Source of the DNA: Thiomonas arsenitoxydans
GTDB lineage: Bacteria; Pseudomonadota; Gammaproteobacteria; Burkholderiales; Burkholderiaceae_C
Length of the DNA: 64,000 nt
Assembly: GCF_000253115.1 (NCBI RefSeq)
Contig: NC_014145.1
Location: 2,666,001 to 2,730,000 of the forward strand
Reading direction: 5' to 3'
Both the position numbers and the translations under genes were made by a program. Every line of letters starts with the position of its first letter. Position 1 is the first letter of the stretch. The notes under the pieces were generated by a model. It was given only the letters and a program-made list of their open reading frames with translations, made no database searches and was not told the origin of the DNA. This document shows positions 28,655 to 39,144 of this stretch, piece by piece.

Positions 28655-28667
28655 CCTTCGGCCACCA
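28655..28667 (+). repeat. attR core, imperfect copy of tRNA-Ala 3' end
   Basis: CCTTCGGCCACCA differs from the tRNA end by loss of one T. It is followed by chromosome-type sequence carrying a terminator. Confidence 0.55.
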
Positions 28668-28674
28668 AACACCC

Positions 28675-28704
28675 AAGCCCAGGCCAGCGCCTGGGCTTTT
28701 GTTT
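28675..28704 (+). terminator. Displaced native tRNA-Ala terminator
   Basis: AAGCCCAGGC/GCCTGGGCTT forms a perfect 10-bp stem with loop CAGC, followed by a T-rich tract. It has no gene directly upstream on this strand now. It sits 8 bp past the att core, where the tRNA terminator would have been before insertion. Confidence 0.75.
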
Positions 28705-28784
28705 TGCGCGTCGGGCGCTCGGCAATCGTGAAAGAATTGTGACCTTCTGAAATGAGCCTGGCGCATGGCGCGGGCTTTACTGTC

Positions 28785-29714
28785 ATGCAAACCGCTGCTA
28801 TGCAAACCGAACAGGTCCGCTCTTACCTTCTCGATCTCCAGGCCCGCATCCTCGAAGCGCTTCAAGCTGCGGACGGTCAGCCCTTTCGCCGCGATACGTG
28901 GACGCGCCCCGCCGACTCGCCGCTGCAGGGCGAGGGCATCAGCAGTCTGATCGAGTTTGGCGGTCTGCTCGAGCGCGGGGGCTGCAACTTTTCGCATGTG
29001 CGCGGCCCCAAGCTGCCGCCTTCGGCCACGCAGCACCGGCCCGAACTGGCGGGAGCGCCGTTTGAGGCGCTGGGCATTTCGCTGGTGTTCCACCCGACCA
29101 ACCCCTATGTGCCGACGGTGCATATGAATGTGCGCATGCTCATGGCCGAACCCGAAGGCCAGGCGCCGGTGGCGTGGTTCGGCGGCGGTATGGATCTCAC
29201 GCCTTATTACGGCTTCGAAGACGACGCCCGCCACTTTCACCGCACCTGCCAGGCGGCGCTTGCGCCGTTTGGCGATGACCACTATCCGCGCTTCAAGGCG
29301 TGGTGTGACGAATACTTCTTTCTCAAGCATCGCAACGAGCCGCGCGGCATCGGTGGTGTGTTTTTTGACGATTACAACGAGGGCGGCTTCGAGCAGAGTT
29401 TCGCCCTGATGCGCGCCGTGGGCGATGCCTTCCTGCCGGCCTATGTGCCCATCGTCGAGCGGCGTCGCGCCCTGCCCTACGGCGAACGCGAGCGCGACTT
29501 CCAGGCCTACCGCCGCGGGCGCTATGTCGAGTTCAATCTGGTGTGGGATCGCGGCACGCACTTCGGTCTGCAGTCGGGCGGGCGCACCGAATCCATCCTC
29601 ATGTCGATGCCGCCTATTGTGAAGTGGCGCTATGACTGGCACCCCGAGGCGGGCTCGCCCGAGGCGCAGCTGTACGACACCTTTCTCAAGCCGCGGGATT
29701 GGGCCGCTGCATGA
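28785..29714 (+). CDS. hemF: Oxygen-dependent coproporphyrinogen III oxidase
   Basis: Aerobic decarboxylation of coproporphyrinogen III in haem synthesis. The family signature blocks are all present: [64 protein letters not shown] and [13 protein letters not shown]. Three in-frame ATGs (28752, 28785, 28800) lack strong ribosome sites; family alignment fits 28785 or 28800. It is the first chromosomal gene after the island and is coupled by ATGA to nadD. Confidence 0.95.
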   Translation: MQTAAMQTEQVRSYLLDLQARILEALQAADGQPFRRDTWTRPADSPLQGEGISSLIEFGGLLERGGCNFSHVRGPKLPPSATQHRPELAGAPFEALGISLVFHPTNPYVPTVHMNVRMLMAEPEGQAPVAWFGGGMDLTPYYGFEDDARHFHRTCQAALAPFGDDHYPRFKAWCDEYFFLKHRNEPRGIGGVFFDDYNEGGFEQSFALMRAVGDAFLPAYVPIVERRRALPYGERERDFQAYRRGRYVEFNLVWDRGTHFGLQSGGRTESILMSMPPIVKWRYDWHPEAGSPEAQLYDTFLKPRDWAAA

Positions 29715-30337
29715 ATGGCGTCGCCTCGGCAAAGCCCCGGCGCATCGGTTTGCTCGGCGGCAGTTTCGACCCGATTCACAACGCACACCTGCAGCTCGCG
29801 CAGAGCGCCTGCAGCGAGTTGGCGCTCGACGCTGTCTGGTTCATCCCCGCCGGGCAGCCTTGGCAGCGCGACCCGCTGGCGGCGAGCCCGCAACAGCGTT
29901 GGGACATGGTGAATCTCGCCATCGCCGGACGCACCGGCCTGCGCGCCTGCGACATCGAGCTCAAGCGTCAGGGGCCGAGCTACACCATCGACACCGTGCG
30001 CGAGTTGCGCGCCGCGCATCCAGACGCGGCGTTCACCTTCATTCTGGGCGCCGATCAGTTGCGCAACCTCCCGACCTGGAACGGCTGGGAAGATATCGTG
30101 GCCGAGGTCGATCTGGCCGCCGCGCGCCGACCGGGCTACGACGACAAGGCGCCGCCTCAACTCGTTGAAGCCCTGGCCGCCAGTGGGCATCTCCTGCACC
30201 GCCTGTCCATGCCCGAGATTGATCTCTCGGCCACGCGCATCCGCCGCCATCTCGCCCAAGGCGAATCGCTCGCCGGGCTGGCGCCTGCCGCTGTGGCACA
30301 CTACATTGATCAACATCGCCTTTACACGCACTCATAA
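29711..30337 (+). CDS. nadD: Nicotinate-nucleotide adenylyltransferase
   Basis: Adenylates nicotinate mononucleotide in NAD synthesis. It has 208 residues. The nucleotidyltransferase motif [15 protein letters not shown] lies at about 17-31 (HxxH variant with Asn-Ala), and the C-terminal motif [13 protein letters not shown] corresponds to the ISxTxIR signature. The start overlaps the hemF stop. It is followed 13 bp later by rsfS, the standard nadD-rsfS-rlmH order. Confidence 0.94.
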   Translation: MNGVASAKPRRIGLLGGSFDPIHNAHLQLAQSACSELALDAVWFIPAGQPWQRDPLAASPQQRWDMVNLAIAGRTGLRACDIELKRQGPSYTIDTVRELRAAHPDAAFTFILGADQLRNLPTWNGWEDIVAEVDLAAARRPGYDDKAPPQLVEALAASGHLLHRLSMPEIDLSATRIRRHLAQGESLAGLAPAAVAHYIDQHRLYTHS

Positions 30338-30350
30338 CGCACTCATCAGC

Positions 30351-31124
30351 ATGGACATCCGGAAACTGCAACGCACCATCGTCGACGCTCTGGAAGACGT
30401 CAAGGCCCAGGACATCGAGGTGTTCAACACCGAAGAACTCACCAGCCTGTTCGACCGGGTCATCGTCGCCAGCGGCACGTCCAACCGCCAGACGCGCGCG
30501 CTGGCCAGCAGTGTGCGCGACAGCGTGAAAGCCGCCGGATTCGCGGTGCGCAATCCCGAAGGCGAAGAAACCGGCGAGTGGGTGCTGGTGGACTGCGGCG
30601 GCGCGGTGGTGCACATCATGCAGCCCGCGATCCGTGCGTATTACAAGCTCGAAGAACTGTGGGGCGCCAAGCCGGTTCACCTCAAGCTCGGCGGCGCCAA
30701 ACGGGTCGGCGCGAAAGTGGCCGCCAAGGGTCCGGACAGCCGCCCCGACAAGCCCGAAGACGACACCAAGGCGCCGGCTCGGAAAACCGCGGCCCGCAAG
30801 AGCGCGGCCAGCAAAACCGTCGTCCGCAAGCGTCCAGCCGCCAAGAAGGCCGCGGCGAAAACCGCCCCCGCGCGCACCTCGCCGTATGGCGAAACCGGCA
30901 CCGAGAAAAAACGCGTGACCCGCGTGGTCGGCACGGCTGCGGGCGCTCGCTCCGCCCCGGTGGCTCCGGCCCGCAAGCGGGCGCAGCCCGCCGAGGCACC
31001 GGTTGCCGCCAAACGACCCGCCGCGCGCAAATCCACCGCCGCTGCGGGCAAGCGCCCCGCGGCCAAGAAAGCCGCGTCCCCAACGCAGACCAAGCGCGTT
31101 GCGGCCAAAAAGCGGGCGTCCTGA
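30351..31124 (+). CDS. rsfS: Ribosomal silencing factor RsfS with histone-H1-like tail
   Basis: RsfS binds ribosomal protein L14 and blocks subunit joining in starvation. Residues 1-112 match the compact domain (DIEVFNTEELTSLFDRVIVA, WVLVDCGGAVVHIM, YYKLEELWG). The total is 257 residues against about 105 in E. coli. The remaining 145 are Lys/Ala/Arg/Pro-rich with repeats such as RPAAKKAA, KRPAARKS and KRPAAKKAA, resembling H1-like bacterial tails. The frame is intact and ends just before rlmH. The tail may add RNA or ribosome affinity; that is inference. Confidence 0.92.
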   Translation: MDIRKLQRTIVDALEDVKAQDIEVFNTEELTSLFDRVIVASGTSNRQTRALASSVRDSVKAAGFAVRNPEGEETGEWVLVDCGGAVVHIMQPAIRAYYKLEELWGAKPVHLKLGGAKRVGAKVAAKGPDSRPDKPEDDTKAPARKTAARKSAASKTVVRKRPAAKKAAAKTAPARTSPYGETGTEKKRVTRVVGTAAGARSAPVAPARKRAQPAEAPVAAKRPAARKSTAAAGKRPAAKKAASPTQTKRVAAKKRAS

Positions 31125-31161
31125 CCGCCTCGCGGCTGGCTGACCCGCCGTCGGGCTCCGC

Positions 31162-31632
31162 ATGAAACTCTGGCTGCTCGCCGTGGGCCAGCGCATGCCG
31201 CGCTGGGTGGACGAAGCCTATGCCGACTACGCCAAGCGCCTGCCGCCCGAAACGCCCCTGCTTCTCAAGGAGATCAAGGCAGAGGCGCGCAGCTCCAGCA
31301 TCAGTGCCGAAGCGGTGATGGAACGCGAGGCGCAGCGCATCGAGGCCGCCGTGCCAGCGGGCGCGCGCCTCGTCACCCTCGATGAACGCGGCCAGCGACT
31401 CACCACCGCCGCGCTGGCTGAAGCCTTGCAGCACTGGCGCCAGGAGGGCCGCGACGTCGCGCTGGTCATCGGTGGCGCGGATGGCCTGGCCCCGCGCCTT
31501 AAACAGAAGGCCGACACCTTGCTGCGGCTCTCCGATCTCACCCTGCCCCACGGCCTCGTGCGGGTGCTGCTGGCCGAACAGCTTTACCGCGCGCACAGCC
31601 TGCTCAGCGGCCATCCCTATCACCGCGCCTGA
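31162..31632 (+). CDS. rlmH: 23S rRNA (pseudouridine-1915-N3)-methyltransferase
   Basis: SPOUT methyltransferase modifying pseudouridine 1915 in helix 69. It has 156 residues, the family length. It starts [17 protein letters not shown] and has the SAM-binding knot motif VIGGADGL plus the C-terminal [19 protein letters not shown]. It lies downstream of rsfS as usual. Confidence 0.96.
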   Translation: MKLWLLAVGQRMPRWVDEAYADYAKRLPPETPLLLKEIKAEARSSSISAEAVMEREAQRIEAAVPAGARLVTLDERGQRLTTAALAEALQHWRQEGRDVALVIGGADGLAPRLKQKADTLLRLSDLTLPHGLVRVLLAEQLYRAHSLLSGHPYHRA

Positions 31633-31691
31633 CGGCCTGCCGCCGCGCCGCGCACGGCGATAATCAGGGCTGGACTTCGCTGCTAAACATC

Positions 31692-32519
31692 ATGCCATTC
31701 CCTAACGCCGACTCTCTCTGGGCCGATGTGCTCGCCGTGCGCCAGCAACAACCGCTGGTGCACAACATCACCAATTTCGTGGTGATGAATTACAACGCCA
31801 ATGCCCTGCTGGCGCTGGGCGCCGCGCCGGTGATGGCGCACGCCCGCGAAGAGGTGCGCGACATGGCCGGCATCGCTCAGGCGCTGGTGCTCAATATCGG
31901 CACTTTGTCGCCGGAGTGGATCGAGGCCATGGTCATGGCGTTGCAGACGGCGCGCGGACGCGGCATTCCGGTAGTGCTCGACCCGGTGGGCGCCGGAGCT
32001 ACGCCCTACCGCAACCGCGCCGTTGCCGAGTTGCTCGCCGCGGGCAGCCCCACGGTGCTGCGCGGCAACGCCTCGGAGATTCTCAGTGTCGCCGGGGTGG
32101 AGGCGGCCACCCGCGGCGTGGACAGCGCCGCCGCGTCGGACGACGCGGTGCAGACCGCCCGCACGCTCGCCGCCCGCCTGGGCGCTGTGGTCTGCGTGAG
32201 TGGCGCGACCGACCACATCCTCGCGCCCGATGGCCGTCATGTGCGCCTGTCCAACGGGCATGTGTGGATGACCCGAGTCACGGGCGTGGGCTGCTCAGCC
32301 ACGGCGCTGATCGGTGCTTTCTGCGCGGTGCAGCCCGACGCGTTTCACGCCACCATCGCCGCGATGGCCTATCTCGGTGTGGTCGGCGAAGTCGCCGCCG
32401 CGCAAGTGCAAGCGCAGGGCCGCGGCGTCGGCCAGCTGCAAATCGCCCTGCTCGACGGCCTGCAACTTCTGGACGCCGAAACCTTCCACGCGCGCCTGCG
32501 CCTGCAAACCGATGACTGA
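31692..32519 (+). CDS. thiM: Hydroxyethylthiazole kinase
   Basis: Salvage kinase phosphorylating 4-methyl-5-(2-hydroxyethyl)thiazole. It has 275 residues. Family motifs are [46 protein letters not shown] and [14 protein letters not shown]. It is the first gene of a thiM-thiE-thiD salvage operon, overlapping thiE by 8 bp. No TPP riboswitch is seen in the 59-bp upstream gap. Confidence 0.95.
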   Translation: MPFPNADSLWADVLAVRQQQPLVHNITNFVVMNYNANALLALGAAPVMAHAREEVRDMAGIAQALVLNIGTLSPEWIEAMVMALQTARGRGIPVVLDPVGAGATPYRNRAVAELLAAGSPTVLRGNASEILSVAGVEAATRGVDSAAASDDAVQTARTLAARLGAVVCVSGATDHILAPDGRHVRLSNGHVWMTRVTGVGCSATALIGAFCAVQPDAFHATIAAMAYLGVVGEVAAAQVQAQGRGVGQLQIALLDGLQLLDAETFHARLRLQTDD

Positions 32520-33174
32520 TTCCGCCCGTCGCTGGCCCCTGGCCGCGCTGCGGCTGCACCTGGTCACCGACGCCGCCCTGTGCGGCCCGCGCGGCGTTGA
32601 GGCCGTGGTCGCCGCAGCGGTGAGGGGCGGGGCCACCTGCGTGCAGTTGCGCGAAAAGCAGCTCGACACCCGGCCTTTCGTCGAACGCGCCCGCGCGCTC
32701 AAGGCCCTGCTCGCACCGCTGGAGGTGCCGCTGATCATCAACGACCGGCTCGATGTGGCGCTGGCCGCGGGCGCAGACGGCGTGCATGTCGGCCAGAGCG
32801 ATCTGCCGCCCGAAGACGTGCGACGGTTGATGCCGCACGCCCTCATCGGCCTGTCGGTCGAAAACCCCGAGCAGGTGCGCGCGGCAGCCGATATGCCGGT
32901 GGATTACCTCGGCGTCAGCCCGGTGTTTTCCACCCCGAGCAAACAAGACACCGCCCCCGCACTCGGCCTCGAAGGGCTGCGGGCGATGCGTGCCTTCACC
33001 GATCTGCCTTTGATCGCCATTGGCGGCATCGATCTGAACAATGCCGCGCAAGTGCTGGCCGCAGGCGCCGACGGCTTGGCCGTGGTGCGGGCGCTGTGCG
33101 CCGCGCCCGACCCCGCTGCCGCCGCGCAAGCCTTGCGCCAGCTCACCGACTCGTCCACCTTCGTCCATTCATGA
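32512..33174 (+). CDS. thiE: Thiamine-phosphate synthase
   Basis: Joins HMP-PP and thiazole phosphate to thiamine phosphate. The 220-residue protein starts [10 protein letters not shown] inside the thiM 3' end. Motifs are [48 protein letters not shown], and [12 protein letters not shown] near the phosphate site. Its stop overlaps the thiD start (ATGA). Confidence 0.95.
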   Translation: MTDSARRWPLAALRLHLVTDAALCGPRGVEAVVAAAVRGGATCVQLREKQLDTRPFVERARALKALLAPLEVPLIINDRLDVALAAGADGVHVGQSDLPPEDVRRLMPHALIGLSVENPEQVRAAADMPVDYLGVSPVFSTPSKQDTAPALGLEGLRAMRAFTDLPLIAIGGIDLNNAAQVLAAGADGLAVVRALCAAPDPAAAAQALRQLTDSSTFVHS

Positions 33175-34031
33175 ACGCGACCGAACCCCTGCAAGACACC
33201 CCTACCGTCGCGCGTTACGCCCGCGTGCTGAGCATCGCTGGCTCCGACAGCGGCGGCGGCGCCGGCATCCAGGCCGACCTCAAAACCATGGCCGCGCTGG
33301 GCTGCTATGGCATGACGGCCATCACCGCCATCACGGCGCAGAACACGCAAGGCGTGCGCGCCATTCAGGCGCTGCCGCCCGAATTGCTCGCGCAGCAGAT
33401 CGACGCCGTGGTCGAAGACATCGGTGTGGATGCGGTGAAAATCGGCATGCTGCACGATGTGGGCGTGGTGCGGGTGGTGGCAGACGCCATTCGCCGCCAT
33501 CGTTTCGCCCATGTGGTGCTCGACCCGGTGATGGTCGCCACCAGCGGCGACAAGCTGATCACCGAATCCACCGTGGACCGGCTCGTTGATGAGCTCTTTC
33601 CCCTCGCCACGCTGATCACCCCCAACCTCGACGAAGCCGCCTGGCTACTGCGGCTGGACACCATCAACGCCGACGCGCTGGAAGACACGGCCAATCGGCT
33701 GCATGTGCTGGGCGCTCACGCGGTGCTGCTCAAGGGCGGCCACTTGCCCGGCCCGCAGCTCACCGACTTGCTGCGTCTGCCCGATGGAGAAGTGCGGCGC
33801 TGGGAAGCGCCGCGCATCCCCACGCGCAACACCCACGGCACGGGCTGCAGCCTGTCATCGGCCATCGCGTGCTATCTCGCCCTGGGTGAGACGCTGACCG
33901 ATGCCGTGGCGCATGGTCGGGACTATGTGCGAAAAGCGCTGCTCGCCGGGGCCGACATGCAACTCGGCCACGGCCACGGCCCGCTCAACCACGGTCACGC
34001 ACCTTTGGCGACGAAGCGCCTACCGCTCTAA
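33171..34031 (+). CDS. thiD: Hydroxymethylpyrimidine/phosphomethylpyrimidine kinase
   Basis: Makes HMP-PP by two phosphorylations. It has 286 residues with the ribokinase-type start VLSIAGSDSGGGAGIQAD, then LDPVMVATSGDKL and THGTGCSLSSAIA (anion hole and catalytic Asp region). The C-terminus is His/Gly-rich (LGHGHGPLNHGH), possibly metal-binding. Its stop overlaps that of the convergent cytX gene by two bases. Confidence 0.95.
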   Translation: MNATEPLQDTPTVARYARVLSIAGSDSGGGAGIQADLKTMAALGCYGMTAITAITAQNTQGVRAIQALPPELLAQQIDAVVEDIGVDAVKIGMLHDVGVVRVVADAIRRHRFAHVVLDPVMVATSGDKLITESTVDRLVDELFPLATLITPNLDEAAWLLRLDTINADALEDTANRLHVLGAHAVLLKGGHLPGPQLTDLLRLPDGEVRRWEAPRIPTRNTHGTGCSLSSAIACYLALGETLTDAVAHGRDYVRKALLAGADMQLGHGHGPLNHGHAPLATKRLPL

Positions 34032-35314
34032 GCCGCCGCGGGCGCCCGCGCCTCGCGCCAGCGCAGCGCACCCGCCGCCAGCAATGTGAAGGCCAGGCTG
34101 GGCAAGGCCGAGCCCCAATTCGGCCACCACACCGTGCCCAACTGAAACACGCCGATGCCCAGTAACCACACGCTCATCGGCCCCCAGCGCAAGTTGCTCT
34201 GCGGCGGCAAACCCGGTGCCAGCTGCGCGATCACCACGCCAAACAGCGGCACGAAAATTGAACTCAGGGTGAGCAGAAAGGGCTCAAGTGCGTGCATCGG
34301 CAGCGCCAGCGCCGCCGCAGTGGCCAGCAGCACCAAGGTCATGCCAATACGACGAATGCTCCAGCGGTCGTTGAGAAAGTTGGTCGATACCGCGCCCGAA
34401 TGCACGTCGCCATAGGCGTTGTCCACCTCATCCACCAAAATGAAACCCAGCGCAATCAATCCGCCCTGAGCCAGCAGCAGGGTGCTAAGCATGTCGATAT
34501 TGGCAGGCGACACGCTGATGACCAGCACGCCCAGGGCGTAGCACCAGATGTTCGCCGCGGCATAGCCGAGCCAGGTGCCGCGCGCCGTGGCGCCGGCGTG
34601 GCGCCCGTAGCGGGCATAGTCGGCCACCAACGGCAGCCACGACACTGGCATGGCGATCACCAGATCCACTGCCGCCAGCAAGCTCATCGAACCGACGCCC
34701 GGCTGCACCCACAGCGCGGCAAAGCCGTGCTGCCAGGCCTTGAGTCCGAACTGATAGCTCAGCCAGAGCAGCGAGGCGACGATCAGCGGCATTGCCGCGC
34801 GGCTGACGAAACGCCGCACCAGCCCGATCATCCGCCCGCTGGCGAGCACCAGCAGCAACGAGCCCCAGGCCAGCGTCGCCACCACAGGCACCCAGGCCCC
34901 GCGTGCACCGAACACCTGCTCGACGATGGTGCGGGTGCCATCGCGCATGATCACCAGCTCGAACGCCGTCCAGCCCAGCAGTTGCACCACATTGAGCGCC
35001 ACGGGCAGCATGGCGAAGCGCTGCCCCAGCGTGCGCCCGATCAGTGCCGAACTCGACAGACCGTGTTGGCTGCCGATCCCCGCCACCCAGGCCAGCAAAC
35101 CCGCGCCCAGCAAGGACCCCAGCGCAATCGCCCCGGCCGCCTGCGGCAGGCTCAAGCCCGGACGCAGATACGCGCCCACCTGCATGACCAGCAGCCCCAC
35201 CCCCAGACTGAACCACAGCGCGGCGGCATCGGTGAAGGTGAAAATACGTTCCGCCGCGGGAACCGAGGCATTGGACGCGTGCGCCGCGTCACTTGAAGTT
35301 GTGTGTGTTGCCAT
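34028..35314 (-). CDS. cytX: CytX-type hydroxymethylpyrimidine transporter
   Basis: NCS1 (cytosine/purine) permease family membrane protein; the CytX branch is linked to HMP or thiamine-precursor uptake. The 428-residue product has about 12 hydrophobic segments and the stretch VMQVGAYLRPGLSLPQA near the N-terminus. The start is MATHTTSSDAAH; earlier in-frame codons lie inside the riboswitch leader. The TPP riboswitch upstream and the convergent thiMED operon support a thiamine-precursor substrate. Confidence 0.85.
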   Translation of the reverse strand: MATHTTSSDAAHASNASVPAAERIFTFTDAAALWFSLGVGLLVMQVGAYLRPGLSLPQAAGAIALGSLLGAGLLAWVAGIGSQHGLSSSALIGRTLGQRFAMLPVALNVVQLLGWTAFELVIMRDGTRTIVEQVFGARGAWVPVVATLAWGSLLLVLASGRMIGLVRRFVSRAAMPLIVASLLWLSYQFGLKAWQHGFAALWVQPGVGSMSLLAAVDLVIAMPVSWLPLVADYARYGRHAGATARGTWLGYAAANIWCYALGVLVISVSPANIDMLSTLLLAQGGLIALGFILVDEVDNAYGDVHSGAVSTNFLNDRWSIRRIGMTLVLLATAAALALPMHALEPFLLTLSSIFVPLFGVVIAQLAPGLPPQSNLRWGPMSVWLLGIGVFQLGTVWWPNWGSALPSLAFTLLAAGALRWREARAPAAA

Positions 35315-35382
35315 GACCCATTTCTGCGTGCTCGCGCAGAAACCCGGCCGGGCCATGCGCGCCATAGCACGCGCTGCCCACC

Positions 35383-35476
35383 CTGCTTCCCTGCGCGAGG
35401 ATGACCTCAATCAGGTTCAAAGGGACTCTCTCAGCGAAGCTGCCTACTGCCGCAGCCCCGCACCCCCAGCGTTGCG
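35383..35476 (-). promoter_or_regulatory. TPP riboswitch (thi box) upstream of cytX
   Basis: On the minus strand the leader reads GGGGGTGCGGGGCT, then GCTGAGAGAGTCCC, TTTGAACCTGATT, and GGGAAGCAGGG, which are the conserved CTGAGA and ACCTGA elements of the TPP aptamer in order. It ends about 70 bp before the cytX ATG. TPP binding should repress the transporter. Confidence 0.93.
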
Positions 35477-35560
35477 CCGCAGGATTGCGACACGGCGTCG
35501 ATTGTAGGCAGGATGACTCCTACGAGCCGCACCACGCCAGCGCCGGAGCACGGCTAAGCT

Positions 35561-36028
35561 ATGCCGCCTGACCTGCGTCTACCCATGCGCCCGATCCGCT
35601 CTCGCCACCGCCTGACCTTGGCCGCACGCCAGCTCTGGGCCGCGCCCTATTCGCTGCTCGGCCTGCTCGCCGCCCTACCCGCCTGTGCGCTGGGCGCCCG
35701 GCTGCGCCGCAGCGGCCACACCCTGGAATGCACGGGAGGGCAACTGGGCCGTTGGGTGCAGCGCCTGCCCAACCGCCATCGCCTCGTCGCCCTCACTCTG
35801 GGACATGTCATCCTCGCGGTCGACGCCCCCGCCATGCAGCGGCTGCGCGCTCACGAGCGCGTGCATGTGCGGCAATACGAGCATTGGGGCCCATTTTTCG
35901 GGCCCGCCTATTTGCTGGAGAGCCTGTGGCAAACCCTGCGCGGGCGCGATGCCTACCTCGCCAACCGATTCGAGCGGGAAGCCTATGCGAAGGGCGGACC
36001 ATTTCTCACGAAACCTCATGATCAGTAA
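35561..36028 (+). CDS. Small membrane-associated protein with HExxH motif
   Basis: Conserved hypothetical of 155 residues; an ATG 24 bases later is an equally good start. A hydrophobic segment (about 30-48) precedes a compact domain. The motif AHERVHVRQYEHWGP (about 100-114) contains HExxH, followed by GRDAYLANRFEREAY with a candidate third-ligand Glu. This resembles a minimal zincin fold. Proteolytic activity is not demonstrated for the family as far as I can say. Confidence 0.65.
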   Translation: MPPDLRLPMRPIRSRHRLTLAARQLWAAPYSLLGLLAALPACALGARLRRSGHTLECTGGQLGRWVQRLPNRHRLVALTLGHVILAVDAPAMQRLRAHERVHVRQYEHWGPFFGPAYLLESLWQTLRGRDAYLANRFEREAYAKGGPFLTKPHDQ

Positions 36029-36207
36029 GCCCGCCGCGCTGGGTACCGAAAACGAACGCAGCGGCGGCGCTCCGTGCTCGCGCAATCGCTTGATCGGCCC
36101 TGAAGTTGCGCGCCCCAAATTATTGACGCGCATCAATCCCCGTGTTTCGCAAACGCCTAGCCTGACTGCGAGTCAACCTTGACTCAAAACTTTTTCAGGA
36201 GAGTGCC

Positions 36208-36591
36208 ATGATTGCCACCAAGCCATTTTTGACTGCCTTGTCTCTCAGCATCCTGCTCGCAGGTGGAGGGCTGACCGCAACTTCTGCCTACGCTCAAACC
36301 CAAAAGCAGGAAACCATCTACGGTAGCCAGTTGATGACGCAGAAGGAGCGTCGTGAATACCGACTCAAAATGCGCGAGGCGAAAACCACAGAGCAGCGGG
36401 AACAGATCCGGGCAGAACATCACAAGCTGATGCAGGAACGTGCGAAGGAGCGCGGCGTCAAGCTGCCTGATGCGCCCCCGGCGCAAGGCATGCATCAAGG
36501 CATGGGCTCAGGTGGCGCCATGGGTCCTGGCGGCGGAGGCATGGGCCCTGGCGGCGGCGGCATGGGGCCGGGCGGCGCAGCGAAACCATGA
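36208..36591 (+). CDS. Exported hypothetical protein with Gly/Met-rich tail
   Basis: The 127-residue protein has a signal peptide (cleavage after SAYA, about residue 29). A charged helix (YGSQLMTQKERREYRLKMRE, then AKTTEQREQIRAEHHKLMQE) is typical of a small periplasmic family in betaproteobacteria. The tail consists of repeated GPGGGGM units. Function is unknown; a chaperone-like or metal-binding role is speculative. It is preceded by a CAGGAGAG ribosome site. Confidence 0.7.
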   Translation: MIATKPFLTALSLSILLAGGGLTATSAYAQTQKQETIYGSQLMTQKERREYRLKMREAKTTEQREQIRAEHHKLMQERAKERGVKLPDAPPAQGMHQGMGSGGAMGPGGGGMGPGGGGMGPGGAAKP

Positions 36592-36623
36592 TTCAGCTCA
36601 GTCGGCCTTCTCAAGGAAACGCC

Positions 36624-36690
36624 GGGCCGCCCCAACTTTCCTTGACCCCCACGGGGGGCGGGCTGGGCACAGCCCAGCCCTGGGGGCGCT
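36624..36690. repeat. GC-rich interspersed repeat with hairpin, copy A
   Basis: GGGCCGC, TTGAC and CCCC-GGGG blocks, followed by the stem GGGCTGGGC/GCCCAGCCC with loop ACA (36660-36680). It lies between convergent genes and could end both transcripts. A diverged copy is at 41418. Confidence 0.5.
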
Positions 36691-37148
36691 CAAGGAGGCG
36701 CGACTTTCCGGTAAACCTGCGCAAACCGTCCCTGCTCCACCACGCCGTAATCGCCCGGCGCGTATTGCAGCAGCCAATCACCGGGGTTGCCGCGCAGCAG
36801 ATCGCCGCCAGCGCTGCGGGCCATGCGAAACGGTGTGGGCATCTGCCGCGCCAGAACGGGAATGGGCTGGTTGATGTAAGCGCCATTCTGTCCCATGGAC
36901 GTCGGCGCGAGGGCTTGGTAGCGCGCCTCGAAACGGGCGCGCGACACGCTCCAGCGGTCGCCGGTGGCGCCGGTGATGATGGCATCGCCCGCTGCGTAAC
37001 GATTGGGGCCTTCGCGGCTGGTCAATTCGCCGGAATCGACGGCGAATTGCACCTGCACGGTCTCATGCTTGATGTAGGTGGCTGCCTGCGGGTCGATGCG
37101 CAAATCGACGTTTTGCAACAGCGGCGCGCTGGGTTCGTTTTCGGTCAT
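36690..37148 (-). CDS. PGDYG-domain hypothetical protein
   Basis: The 152-residue cytoplasmic protein starts MTENEPSAPLL; a GTG 15 bases upstream is possible. Its C-terminus contains QYAPGDYGVVEQGRFAQVYR, the defining motif of the PGDYG family. The role is unknown. It lies 22 bp downstream of uup on the same strand and may be cotranscribed. Confidence 0.7.
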   Translation of the reverse strand: MTENEPSAPLLQNVDLRIDPQAATYIKHETVQVQFAVDSGELTSREGPNRYAAGDAIITGATGDRWSVSRARFEARYQALAPTSMGQNGAYINQPIPVLARQMPTPFRMARSAGGDLLRGNPGDWLLQYAPGDYGVVEQGRFAQVYRKVAPP

Positions 37149-37169
37149 GGCGGATTTGTTCACCGTCTC

Positions 37170-39083
<1,914 letters not shown>

Positions 39084-39144
39084 GCGTAGCGTTTGTTGAG
39101 GAAAGACGCTCATTGTGCCAGTCGGTCGCCGCTACCATACTTTG

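Larger units (their letters stand above)
20201..28667 (+). mobile_element. tRNA-Ala-integrated genomic island / phage-satellite-like element
   Basis: The boundaries are the tRNA 3' end (CCTTCGGTCCACCA) and an imperfect copy (CCTTCGGCCACCA) at 28655-28667. The integrase gene lies next to the tRNA. GACGGTAT arm-type repeats with a 12-bp period occur near both ends. All genes inside run on one strand with ATGA/GTGA couplings, and the content is phage-like: integrase, AlpA-like regulator, HTH, replication-like, SSB-like and tail tape-measure-like genes plus small ORFs. No capsid, portal, large terminase or lysis gene was seen. The flanking genes (alpha/beta hydrolase and hemF) are ordinary chromosome. 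Confidence 0.85.

Noticed and set aside
28640..28667. Second tRNA gene at the right island end
   Set aside because: Only the 3' end resembles a tRNA; no acceptor, D or anticodon arms can be folded upstream.
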